This document shows positions 1-12,665 of a DNA stretch of 29,608 nt, piece after piece (within the stretch, counting starts at the first letter, position 1; every line of letters starts with the position of its first letter). The stretch comes from Chromera velia (Eukaryota > Sar > Chromeraceae). Both the position numbers and the translations under genes were made by a program. Where the stretch lies: assembly GCA_018398765.1 (NCBI GenBank), contig JAHBMJ010002580.1:1-29608 (forward strand), read 5' to 3'. The notes beneath the pieces were generated by a model. It did no database searches. It was not told the DNA's origin and worked only from the letters and a program-made list of their open reading frames with translations.

Positions 1-165
1 GGGGGGGGGGGAAAGGGAGCTTAACTGGAGAAAAGGAAAGAAGAAGGGGGGGCGGCTGCGGAAAAAAACAAACCGAAAAGGAAAGAAGAGGGAGCGATCG
101 CTGGGGAAGAAAGCAAATCGAAAAAGAAAGGACCACATCCTTCGCCCCCTCTACACTCTGACACC
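1..165. other. Purine-rich leading edge starting with poly-G
   Basis: The window opens with 12 G residues and continues as A/G-rich DNA in which a motif like GAAAAGGAAAGAAGA recurs two or three times at roughly 50-bp spacing. No coding sequence is supported. A CCATGCAG at 165-172 precedes the first ORF and could be either a start context or a splice acceptor. A poly-G run at both ends of the window hints that these are contig ends. Confidence 0.5.
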
Positions 166-564
166 ATGCAGGTAGAGAGCAGACAGAAGGAACGATGTGA
201 GAAGATGGAAAAGGAGGGGTTTTGCATCCCTTCTGATTTTCGGGAGAAGTTTGTGGTCGGGGCGCAATTGCAGATTTGTTATGCATTGCTTTCCGACGTG
301 AAATTCACCATTCAGATAACAGAGTTGCGGGAACTGAGTGAAAAAGAACAAGAGGACAGGGAGGTGGAGGAATTCGAAGACGACTACATGGTTGTCTTTC
401 GCTATCTCAAAGTGATCCCCCCCACCGATCTCCCAGAGGAGAAAAAGAAGAAATACACTCAATTTCTGTGGGATTTGGGAACCACAAAGTGGGAAATGTT
501 TGCCCGAGAAGGGTATGCCTTAAATACAGATCAGCAGCCCCTCTCTAGAATGTGGAGAGACTAA
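166..564 (+). CDS. Hypothetical protein or terminal exon, 132 aa
   Basis: This open frame runs from ATG at 166 to TAA at 562-564. The protein is charged (many Glu and Lys) with an acidic stretch near residues 58-73 and a Trp- and Phe-containing C-terminal third. I do not recognise the family. The ATG is followed by CAG|GTAGAG, and ATGCAG matches the GCAG acceptor used throughout this window. The piece may therefore be the last exon of a gene whose front lies outside the window, entering in phase 0 at 172. Codon use looks coding-like and the GC content is higher than the AT-rich DNA after it. There is no neighbouring gene on the same strand. It could also be a relic; confidence is modest. Confidence 0.35.
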   Translation: MQVESRQKERCEKMEKEGFCIPSDFREKFVVGAQLQICYALLSDVKFTIQITELRELSEKEQEDREVEEFEDDYMVVFRYLKVIPPTDLPEEKKKKYTQFLWDLGTTKWEMFAREGYALNTDQQPLSRMWRD

Positions 565-710
565 GAATTTTGGTGAATCCCGTCAACTAGCTCGAATTTG
601 GTTCCCTGTTGCTTGATGCACATACTAACCTTTTACTGCTCTATCAGAGGCATATATTTTCATTAAAAAATATTATTGATTTTAAGGGAAAAAATATGAT
701 TAAAATGTTA

Positions 711-1030
711 ACCGGACTTTTTTTTTGGCAACTTGCCGTTTTTTTTTTGGCAAGTGAAGTAATTTTGGCAAGTTGACTTTTTGACTTACTATTTTAGGCA
801 ACCGGACTTTTTTTCTACTTGAGGAAAATAATTGTCCAAAGCTTTTAAAAGTTAGTGTTTACTTTTAGACGCTTTGAACCCGCTTTGTACATCAATTTTC
901 AGCTTTATAGTCCATATACTTCTCGATATCCACCAACCAGACTTTTTGAAAACAGCAAGTTGACTTTTCAAAAAGGCAAGTCAAAATGTCCGGTAACCGG
1001 ACTTTTTCACTAGCTATTCCACCGGACATT
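711..1030. repeat. Fold-back repeat cluster built on ACCGGAC and GGCAAGT motifs
   Basis: ACCGGACTTT occurs at 711-720, 801-810 and 996-1005, with a variant ACCGGACATT at 1021-1030. The inverse GTCCGGT lies at 988-994 and abuts ACCGGAC at 996-1002, making a 15-base near-perfect palindrome. Between them, GGCAAGT and its complement recur (for example GGCAACTTGCC near 727). The segment 711-994 starts with ACCGGACTTT and ends with ATGTCCGGT, as a small inverted-terminal-repeat element would. No ORF is present. The identity as a MITE is an inference. Confidence 0.5.
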
Positions 1031-1054
1031 CTTTAGGGTTATTAACTTATTAGT

Positions 1055-1104
1055 TTATATATATGTATATATATGTATTTTATATATATATATATATATA
1101 TATT

Positions 1105-1136
<32 letters not shown>
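1055..1136. repeat. (TA)n microsatellite
   Basis: Nearly uninterrupted TA dinucleotides broken by ATGTAT and TTAATAAT. This is simple sequence, and ORFs reading tyrosine-isoleucine through it are artefacts. Confidence 0.9.
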
Positions 1137-1139
<3 letters not shown>

Positions 1140-1905
1140 AACATAGACCGTCTGGCAGCGTGTTTGGTTCTCGGGAGCGTGACGATGGAGTCACAAGACA
1201 GCGTTGGAGCTGTCAAATCAAGGAAAAAGGGTTTTGTAGCGCAGGAGTCACAGAGCCCAGGTTGTGTGGCGCTGGAGTCACAAAGCCCAAAACGCAGCGC
1301 AGGAGCTACATGTCAAGGGACAGCAATGCAGATGGATACATCACGGTGGTATTCAAGTCACCACAACCCTCATAGCAATGGAACGAACCCAACAAACAAA
1401 CTAATGTGACAACGGTGTCACACAAGATGCTCCGGTTGAGATAGCGCACCTGCAGATTCCGTCTGGTAGGGGGTCATGCACCAATGGGTAGACAGCAGGA
1501 TCGTACAGTCACCAAGAGGAGGAGGGAGAAGGTATATATGGAAGTCTTTGATGAAATGGCATTTAGAATGAGTTCTTTTTTTCCAGTGCATGAGGACACT
1601 TCCAGAAAGAAGGGGGTGAGTGAAATTCTAAATGAGTTTGTGACTTTGATGGTGATAGACGCGGATGGGCCATCACAGTCCATATGTGGCCGCGCGTATG
1701 CAGAGCGCATTCGCGGTGTGACGTACGAATTATTCTGGAAGTAATTAATCAGGCAGGCAATTAATTATATGCATGGAATACAGTCGCGTGCGGATGCATA
1801 TAGAATTTCATACAAAGGAACAAAACGATGGGTAAATATGGAGTTAGATGCAACGAACTGAGACTATCACTCCTCCAGGTGAAGTGTATCAACATAGACC
1901 GTCTG
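1140..1905. repeat. Segment bounded by 15-bp direct repeats
   Basis: The 15-mer AACATAGACCGTCTG occurs exactly at 1140-1154 and 1891-1905. Just inside the left copy, a degenerate unit GCGCWGGAGTCACA recurs at about 1201, 1239, 1269 and 1297 (spacing 38, 30 and 28). The segment also holds a short open frame at 1484-1744. It may be an inserted element or a decayed tandem repeat family. I see no recognisable transposase or reverse transcriptase. Confidence 0.4.
1484..1744 (+). CDS. Hypothetical short ORF, 86 aa
   Basis: ATG at 1484 to TAA at 1742-1744. The protein is basic at the N-terminus (residues 3-16 are rich in Arg and Lys), followed by a mixed region with no signal peptide, membrane segment or motif that I recognise. 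It lies alone between the two copies of a 15-bp direct repeat. It could be a fragment of a larger spliced or decayed gene, or a chance frame; the evidence is only the open frame and its plausible amino-acid mix. Confidence 0.2.
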   Translation: MGRQQDRTVTKRRREKVYMEVFDEMAFRMSSFFPVHEDTSRKKGVSEILNEFVTLMVIDADGPSQSICGRAYAERIRGVTYELFWK

Positions 1906-3037
1906 AAGGCTGACTGTCTGTATGACAGAAGCCCACACGAGGGCCAATAACTTGTAACTACACATACGTCTCTTCCTTTTTAATTTTCGCTTACGCTTAT
2001 AGCTACTAAAACAGTGTAAATATTTATACGGCAAACCGGTTACAATAAGCGTATGTCACTATATTTTAAGTATTATATAATTTCATCCTAGTATTTTTTA
2101 TTTATAGTTAACCTTTTCTACTATAGCTCTAGCCTCTAGCTATACTATAGTAGCTAGTCATTATTACTTTAGCATTATCATTAACCTAGTCAATGATTAA
2201 CCTCTATAAAAGTCTAGGTAAAAGTATATAGCTGTTATCAGATTGCTTATCATTAAACTTTTTTAGGAACTTTTATCAATCCGCAAGTGAATCCTGGTAT
2301 GACGTAGTAAGCCTTAGTATAGTCTAGCCTCTAGCTTAGTCTGCATGCGGAACCTATCAATTAATCAATCAATAGCTGCTATAACACTCTACTTATAAAC
2401 TCAAAAGCTGGCTCAGAGGCTGCATTCGATGTTAAAATAATTGCTATGATTTCAGCCTGCTGAGCTCTGTGATGCTACCATGCTATTGACGCTGCACAGC
2501 CTGCACTCTAGCCTGCACTACTAGTGCCAGTGCCAGGTGACCTGTACTACTGGTCCTGTAGTATAAGCACTGAGGCTGTGCTATGCTTATCTGAAATTTA
2601 TATTACTGTGCAAGGCACTGTTTGTCATCGTGGCAATGTAAACGCATGCAGGACCACCCTGACCGATGCATCGGCACAGCAAGTCAAGCGAGAGGCTCAC
2701 AGCACCTGAAGTTCCGATCAAGTGATGATCCCACTGCAACACAGACGGTACCTCATCCACCTGCGTTCTCTACTGGTGAACCCCTGAAACCGACGCCTCT
2801 CCACCTCCACCAGGAAGGAAGGAAAGGACCAGCCAGGGGCTTGAAAGTCGCCACGCATGGGATGTTCGTCCGTCCGGATTTCGTCAAGGGAGGATCGATT
2901 GGGGACAGACAGAGAGACTCGATCCCCTTCTCTCCTCTCCAACTCTCCCTCGGCAGAGAAAGCAGAGAGAGGAAGAGAGAGAAAAACGAGTCCACTTCCG
3001 ACTAGACCATGGCACTTTTCTCTTCTGGTGTTGGCGC
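1906..3037. other. Intergenic DNA; AT-rich then 3' flank of RPL5
   Basis: From about 1970 to 2450 the DNA is AT-rich with many CTAG and TAGCTA tetramers (for example CTCTAGCCTCTAGCTATACT), and no ORF is supported. From about 2460 to 2720 the words CTGCACTA and GCCTGC recur. From 2720 to 3037 composition rises towards that of the genes. As RPL5 is on the minus strand, this is its 3' flank and probably includes its 3' UTR. No clear poly(A) signal was identified. Confidence 0.5.
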
Positions 3038-6756
<3,719 letters not shown>

Positions 6757-8421
6757 ATGAAGCGCAAGGACAGTAAGTCAAGCATATCTCGCTCCGCTCT
6801 TCTCTTTGCCGCTTTTTTTCATTTTGGAACGGTTTGACCCATGGTTTCTCTCCCCTTCCTCTGTGCAGCTGTCAGCTCCAGCCGGCGCAAGTCGCGCAAG
6901 GCCCACTTCACCGCGCCTTCGCACCAGCGCCGCATCCTCATGTCTGCGCCCCTCTCCAAGGAGCTCAGAACCAAGTACAACGTAAGTTGTCACTCCAAAA
7001 GCCAACCTCAGCCGACTCGCTCCGACAGTAGATAGCTCACCTTTCTCTCCTGTATTTCCCCGCAGGTCCGTTCCCTGCCCATCCGCAAGGACGACGAGGT
7101 CATGATTGTGAGGGGAACCCATCACGACCGTGAGGGAAAGGTGCAGACCGTCTACAGGAAGAAGTGGGTCATCCACATCGAGCGTGTGGTCCGTGACAAG
7201 ACTAACGGTCAGTCTGCTCAGAGCTAGATACAGTCGGCTGCGTGAGTGAAGTTTGGACTTTAGAAGAACCAGTGGAGTGCACAGTGGGTTTTCTAATGGA
7301 CGAGTCGATGACAGAAAGGCCAAGATGATGAGGTTCTCGGATGGAGGAAAAATCGGACGGACTCGCCTTTGATCTATCCAACCAAGCTCTTCTCTCAAAT
7401 GATGAAGAACCGCTTCTGATCCGTGTTTTTGATCACCGGCCTGAGGTCGGTGTCTGATACCAAACAGCTTTTCTCCCTGATGAGAAGAGAAGAGGGATGG
7501 TGACAGACGGAGGCAAAAAGGAGAGAGAGAAGAGTGGAGAGCAGAGTTCAATAATAATTCAGTTGTGCTTATGGCCGTTTTTTGCTCCAGCGGGAACATC
7601 TCCATTCGTTCTCTCACTCTCTCTCAGTTTTCTGTCTAAAAGACAATATCCTCACTCCCCCACCTGCGTGACTCCACAATTGTTTCTTCACTGATTTGTG
7701 CGCTGTTGGAAACACCTGATCACCCACCGACTCACTTCCTCACTTACTCATTCCAAAATTTCCTTTGTCCGCTGCTTTCAATCGTCATAGTGACGTGGGA
7801 GCTTCCCCCTACAAACCCCGGTATTCTCTAATTTTCAGAAGTTTGTGCGGAGCCTACCGCCACCGCCTTTCCAGATGCTTGTTCTCTATCCGTTTCAAAG
7901 TTTTGCTCTGTTTTCTTTCTCTAGAGGTTCTCATTGATGTTCAGCACCTCTGGTTGCCTCAACTCACGAAAACCGCGCAGATCATTTTACCACGGAAATC
8001 CCGTCGTTTCATGGTGGTCCCATTTTTGACTCTCTCACTCTCCCTTCCGTTTTCGCTGTGAGACTTGCGCAAGTACACACGCAAACCACGGACGTGGAAC
8101 ATCTATTCGCTTGTCCCTCGTGACAGCATTCCTCTCTCGTTCTTGTAGCATGGAAGGATGTTCTTTTCTTCCGTTGTATTTCCAACTCTGACTGCTTCGT
8201 TGTAAACCCCCCCCTCCTCCATTTTTCTTATTTACGCCTCATGAACAAAAAGTGTTCCACCCCCCGGTCAAGTGCCTACGCCTATTTTGTGTCCAATCAA
8301 GCCTTATTTTGAACCCGCTTTCTGCCTTGCGTTTTCTTTTGTCTGGATTTCTCCCTCTGTGTTGGGGTTCTTTCTGCTTTGTGTTGAAGCGTGTGAGGCG
8401 TTTGTGAAGATATGTGTGTAT

Positions 8422-8470
<49 letters not shown>

Positions 8471-9207
8471 GTGGTATGTAGGTGTCCGTGCGTCGCCCTC
8501 TGACGTCTTCTCTGTATCGTCCGTCGATCTGGAATTCGAGGAGGCAAGGATTGAGCAGCTTTCTTTTCCCCGAAGAGCTCTCTTGATTTGCTGCTTGCCC
8601 TTCTTGTTGTTCACCTTTGTGTTCTCCAAAACTCGTTTTTTCTCTGGTCTCTTGACTGACTTGACCCCCTTCCACATCACGTTTGTTACACATCCCATAC
8701 CCGGGGGGTCGTCCCAGGCAGACTGGTGAACAGAACTGCGTCGTTCGCTTTCTCTTGTTTGCTCAGCTGGGACCCTCTTTCTCCTCCTTTTTTCTTTTTT
8801 TCTTTGCTTTGTGTTCTTCCTCACCAATTCGCAGGCACCCAGTTCCCCCTGATGTTTCCCTCACACGACTTGCATGGAGAAAAATTCAAGAAGACCGCTT
8901 CATTGCGTCGATTGACTGGAAGTACTGATTTGTCACATCAGTTCTGTCTTCGTGACTGCCTCATACAGATCCAATACGTGGATCGAATTGATTGTGCGTC
9001 CACGTGCCTGCCTGCGTGTGCGTGTGTGTGTGTGTGTGCATGCATGCAGGCCAGAGCGTCCCTGTCGGCATTGCTCCCTCCAAGGTGGTGATCACCAAAC
9101 TGAAGCTGGACAAGGACAGGAAGGCTCTTTTGGAGAGGAAGAACAGAGCCTCCCAGAAGGGCTCCTCCAGGGCCGAGAAGGACGTCTCCATGTCCCAGAT
9201 CGATTAA
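6757..9207 (+). CDS. RPL26: 60S ribosomal protein L26 (uL24), four exons
   Basis: RPL26 sits near the polypeptide tunnel exit and contacts 5.8S/28S rRNA. Exons are 6757-6772, 6869-6981, 7066-7207 and 9050-9207, 429 nt in all, giving 142 aa (family ~145). The N-terminus is basic (MKRKD, then [15 protein letters not shown]), followed by [20 protein letters not shown] and the KOW domain from about residue 52 ([18 protein letters not shown]) through WVIHIERV. The C-terminal tail is Lys-rich. Exon 1 is just 16 nt. Donors are GTAAGT, GTAAGT and GTCAGT; acceptors all end in GCAG. Intron 3 is 1842 nt, by far the longest, and ends in a (TG)n tract directly before the acceptor. It may host a small RNA. 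Confidence 0.96.
7391..7492 (+). ncRNA. Candidate box C/D-type snoRNA in RPL26 intron 3
   Basis: On the host sense strand there is a C-like box ATGATGA at 7399-7405, CTGA at 7416-7419 (D'-like), TTGATCA at 7430-7436 (C'-like) and CTGA at 7454-7457 (D-like), giving 59 nt from C to D. An outer pairing is possible between CTCTTCTCTC (7387-7396) and GAGAAGAGA (7482-7490). Against it, no short stem directly joins the C and D boxes, and the stretch before D forms its own hairpin (CACCGGCC with GGTCGGTG). No rRNA target was identified. Ribosomal protein introns are common snoRNA hosts, which makes this worth listing. Confidence 0.25.
8424..8469. repeat. Compound (TG)n(AG)n microsatellite in RPL26 intron 3
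   Basis: TG repeats pass directly into AG repeats and the run ends with GATGTGG. The same TG or CA followed by AG or GA arrangement appears at 29411-29467. Confidence 0.9.
9016..9049 (+). promoter_or_regulatory. UG-tract 3' splice site of RPL26 intron 3
   Basis: A TG/CG dinucleotide run leads straight into GCATGCATGCAG and the exon at 9050, taking the place of a normal polypyrimidine tract. Confidence 0.75.
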
Positions 9208-10441
9208 ACACACCAACTAAAAGTGGGAGACGAGATCAGATGAACTTTCACAAGACACTTGAGGGTCGAGAAGGGCGGATGAAGGAGGAGGAGGCTTCGC
9301 TCTACTTTTCTGGCCGGCCTTGTTTTCTCTCAGTCCTGGGAAGGGAGTCTGAGAGCCCTGGCAGTGACGATGGAGTGCGTGGAGGCAAACGGAGAAGATT
9401 CTTTGAAGAGACTGAATGAGTCAATCAGGAGGAACACATTCATAAAAACCGTCGGTCTCTTATAGTTTATCATTTTAACGAAACACCTAGGGAAATTCTA
9501 TTTATAGTAACTGCGAGTCTGTGAATGCAGTATAACGCCGTGCAGGACCACTAGCTGCAGGTTTTCTCCGCACGGGTGGCACTGCTGGCAGCCTGCTGCT
9601 ATATAGGTCGATATAGAACATAGTACAACATAGCATACTACCATGTAAAAAATGTTTAAAAACTGATAGGATTATATAAGACTAAATAAAGTTGGAAGAG
9701 CTAGCTATCACATAACATTTCAAACAAAAAACTGATAGAAAAGTTGATAAATACTAATACGTTTCTTATATTACATTAGATTGATTGCTGATAAGGATAC
9801 GATGGGATTTCATGTTCCAGGAATCAATCTATACCTGCGGTGCACTGCCAGATATGGGCTTACACCGATTGAATTGAATTGAATTCTAGATTGAATCAAA
9901 TCCAGGTGGTTATATAAATTGATGACGTGTTATATATGTACTGTTATGATATATCATTACCATTGACCAAAATGATTGATTGATAATATAAGACATGCAG
10001 AAGCCTGCACTAGCACCTGGGTATACATACTGCTACAAATGCATTATTCTGCGGATCAAAACCTTTGCATGTGCATGCCCAGGCATATGAACTTGTTGAG
10101 CTTTATCTTTACTACTTTCATACACCCAAACATAATCTGATTGATTCGATCGGGCATGAATCTTCAGCCTCCTCGCAATATCCAGCGGCTTCCAGGCCGG
10201 GCAGGCCCCCAATTCAAGGTACTAGCAAAGAGACATGTATATTTGTCAAAAGATGTCCGTTTTCTTGACAGAGATAGAGACTTTGGAGGAGTCGGAGCAC
10301 AGACAGTGCCTGTGCGCACACGTGAGACGGGGCAACTGTTACATTTCACAGAAAAGCATTGACAGAACCTTCTTTACAAGCTATCACGACACACAACAGC
10401 CCAACCCCCCTCACTCATACATCACTGTCAAACTCGAAGCC
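9208..10441. other. Intergenic region between convergent genes
   Basis: The first ~220 bp is probably the RPL26 3' UTR. From about 9440 to 10150 the DNA turns AT-rich with short repeats such as the TTGAA repeats near 9870, and no ORF is supported. From 10150 to 10441 it rises in GC and may be the 3' UTR of the minus-strand gene that ends at 10442. No RNA gene was seen. Confidence 0.6.
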
Positions 10442-11572
10442 TCACGATCGCAACGCACTGCACCCGAACGCCGAGGACTCCACTTTCTGGATCAGAGCCT
10501 CGATCAGGCCGTCGGATCCCCCAGTGCCCTTCTGATGTCTCAGGGCTGCCAGCTGCACATCTGCTGGGGCTGCTCGCATGGATGTCATCAGCTCTGTCAG
10601 CTGTTCTGATGTCAAGGATGGCCCATCTACTGTCAGGGTACAAGGGATTCGGCAGAAGGTATGCGTACCTGCCATACTACGCGCAATAGAGCCCTGGAAG
10701 AAGATGACGACCTTCTCGCCATTGAGCTCTGCAATGTCGGCAGGAATGCCTTCCATCCAGATACGGTGGGGGCTCTGCACTCCCTGCCCGCTCATGGCAA
10801 CGGTGTGGGGGATGTCCTTCATTGCGGTCCAGTTGACCATCTCCATGTTGACGCCGGGACGGATGAGCTCCGGGAAGACAGCCTGAACCTCGTCTCGCAT
10901 CTCTCCGTTGCAGGAGGGACCCCGCCACTTCACCCGCTGGCCGTAAGTGAAACGCTGTGAGGTCGTGTCGAAGTGGAGAAAGAGGACGGATTCATCGACG
11001 AGCATGTTGAGCAGTTCGCGCAGCATGCTCTTCGGCAGCACGCTTACTTGAGGGTTTTCCTTCCGCCAGCGTGCGAGGAGGTCCAGATGTCGGGAGAGGA
11101 AGACCATTCCGGGAGGGCATAGTGCATGGTCGATTCCCTCAAGTACCGTGGGGATCAGCTCTCCGGGAATCCGGTTGACCACTTTCTTGATAAAGGCCAA
11201 GTAGAGGGATGCATGCTCTTCAGTCGTCAACTCCGGTGCGAGATCGAAAGATTCCGCAAGGATGCCTGCCAGATTCAGAGCTGAAGGCGCGTACTGGACC
11301 TGACACGCATGAGCTGCAGCCCGGAGGTAGGCGAGGGAGAGCTGTGCTGCAAGTGCTGTGCCGGGGAACATTTGCGGATCACTGAAATCGAATCCACTTG
11401 CGACAATGGGGCTGAGTCTGTTCATGGTATCGATTACTTCTTGGCCTGTCTTCATCACTTCCGCTTCGTCTGCTGTCACCTCGGAGGAAATCAGCTTCTC
11501 GAACTTCTTTGTAACTTCAGCAAACATTTCGATCTGCGCTTTCAAGGCGGCGGATTCAATCGAAGTAGCCAT
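10442..11572 (-). CDS. Unrecognised intronless gene, 376 aa
   Basis: A single uninterrupted frame runs from ATG at 11572 to TGA at 10442-10444. The open frame extends 7 codons upstream to a GTG at 11593, but the first ATG encodes MATSIESAALKAQIEMFAEV. The N-terminal ~150 residues look alpha-helical. The middle holds LDLLARWRKENPQ and a hydrophobic LVDESVLFLHFD. The C-terminal half has YGQRVKWRGPSCNGEMRDEV and MSGQGVQSPHRIWMEGIP, and ends in a mixed helical tail. There is no signal peptide and no convincing membrane span. I do not recognise the family and assign no function. The sequence TTTCGTTGCAG lies just before the ATG and matches the local acceptor consensus, so an intron in the 5' UTR is possible. 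It is the only long intronless gene in the window, which could reflect retroposition or transfer. Confidence 0.8.
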   Translation of the reverse strand: MATSIESAALKAQIEMFAEVTKKFEKLISSEVTADEAEVMKTGQEVIDTMNRLSPIVASGFDFSDPQMFPGTALAAQLSLAYLRAAAHACQVQYAPSALNLAGILAESFDLAPELTTEEHASLYLAFIKKVVNRIPGELIPTVLEGIDHALCPPGMVFLSRHLDLLARWRKENPQVSVLPKSMLRELLNMLVDESVLFLHFDTTSQRFTYGQRVKWRGPSCNGEMRDEVQAVFPELIRPGVNMEMVNWTAMKDIPHTVAMSGQGVQSPHRIWMEGIPADIAELNGEKVVIFFQGSIARSMAGTHTFCRIPCTLTVDGPSLTSEQLTELMTSMRAAPADVQLAALRHQKGTGGSDGLIEALIQKVESSAFGCSALRS

Positions 11573-12110
11573 TTCTGCAACGAAAGAGGACACTATCGAT
11601 CGGAGACGTGTATATCCACGAGATTGTCACCGTCTATGTCGACACACTTTTGCGAGAGAAGGTAAGCGAACGACGTCAGCTCAGCGACTGCAATTTCGAT
11701 TGATTGTGAGACAGAAACTGATGGACCGTCGCGACACTGATTGCAAGAGAGTTCGAACAATGTTCGAACAAAGAAAGAATGACCTGGCTGCACCCTGGCT
11801 GCACCCTGGCTGCATGCATATGTGGGTGCATGCACAACGCAAAACCCAAACCCATCCCAAACCGGCCCGGCCCGCGACCATGAACTCATTGCACTGGCAC
11901 GCGGCCCGGCGGCGATTAATCGGGTGCAACTTTAATTGCATGCATGGTCCCGCTCGGCCCGCGGCGCCCGGTGCATGCGGTACCCCGCGGGGCCGTGCAC
12001 ACAGCCCCGTAAAGTCTACCGAGACCGAGACCAAGACCGAGACCCGGCCAGCACAGACTTGCACCTGGCAGGCCGACTAAAGCCCGATGGATCTCGTCAT
12101 ATTCCGGCTA
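11573..12110 (-). promoter_or_regulatory. GC-rich upstream region with TGCATGC cluster
   Basis: Upstream of the intronless gene (higher coordinates), TGCATGCA occurs at 11811-11818, 11827-11834 (inside the palindrome GTGCATGCAC) and 11937-11944, and TGCATGC at 11972-11978. An 11-bp unit CCTGGCTGCAC repeats at 11783, 11794 and 11805, and GTTCGAACAA is duplicated near 11752-11771. The block 11860-12080 is markedly GC-rich. TGCATGC is a known ApiAP2 target in apicomplexans; its role here is inferred. Confidence 0.4.
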
Positions 12111-12290
12111 ATTTCGACGGTGAATGATATTAAATAATATGGTGATACCTACCCCATTGTGGTTTCAACGTTCGTAGATGTTTTTTAATATATTCTCCAG
12201 ATAATTCCTATCTATTCTTACTTCATATTTCCTTATATTGACAAGTTCTACCCCCCTAGCAGTGACTAACTTCCGATTGGCCGGCTGGGC

Positions 12291-12391
12291 AGATTTCGGT
12301 GGGCCGAAGGCCCCAGAGGCAACTTTCGGCGCCAAAGGCGCCCGAGAGGGGATTTCGGTGGGCACCGATAGCCCACCAGGCAGATTTCGGT
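12291..12391. repeat. Three tandem short hairpins with AGATTTCGGT repeats
   Basis: GATTTCGGT occurs at 12292-12300, 12351-12359 and 12383-12391. Between them lie three perfect inverted repeats: GGGCC-GAA-GGCCC within 12301-12313, GGCGCC-AAA-GGCGCC at 12328-12342, and GGTGGGC-loop7-GCCCACC at 12357-12377. No coding frame explains them. Function is unknown. Confidence 0.6.
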
Positions 12392-12519
12392 ACTTTTGAT
12401 TAGAACTCTAATAAAAAAGTAGGTAGCGCCAAAGGGGTAGCAAGTTCCAAAGTTGATGCTAACAGTAGCTATCAGCCTACTACAGTCTTTGCCATTAGGA
12501 CATGATAGCTGGCAGGTTA

Positions 12520-12665
12520 AGTTACCTCATCATCATCATCATCACCTTTCCTCTAAATCTTTACTATAAAACTAACCCTAAAAGCTGATCAGTTTTATAG
12601 TTTTACGTAAGTTGGTAAACTCATATATATGATATATCATATATGAGATGATGATGATGGGATAT
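12520..12665. repeat. Nested inverted-repeat (fold-back) segment
   Basis: A (CAT)n run near 12527-12544 faces a (GAT)n run near 12647-12660. Inside lie ACTATAAAACT and its exact complement AGTTTTATAGT, separated by a short loop that contains a TGATCA palindrome. A near-perfect AT palindrome centred on GATATATC follows around 12621-12646. It may be a small fold-back element or a cruciform-prone site. Confidence 0.45.

Noticed and set aside
7321-7400. A second C box (ATGATGA at 7325-7331) as another snoRNA
   Set aside because: No CTGA D box occurs within a reasonable distance before the next candidate's own boxes.
8297-8827. Minus-strand frame with poly-His/Thr and Ser/Leu runs
   Set aside because: It is the translation of a TG/AG microsatellite inside an RPL26 intron.
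10578-10960. Plus-strand frames opposite the intronless gene
   Set aside because: They are shadows of the longer minus-strand coding frame, with no independent feature.
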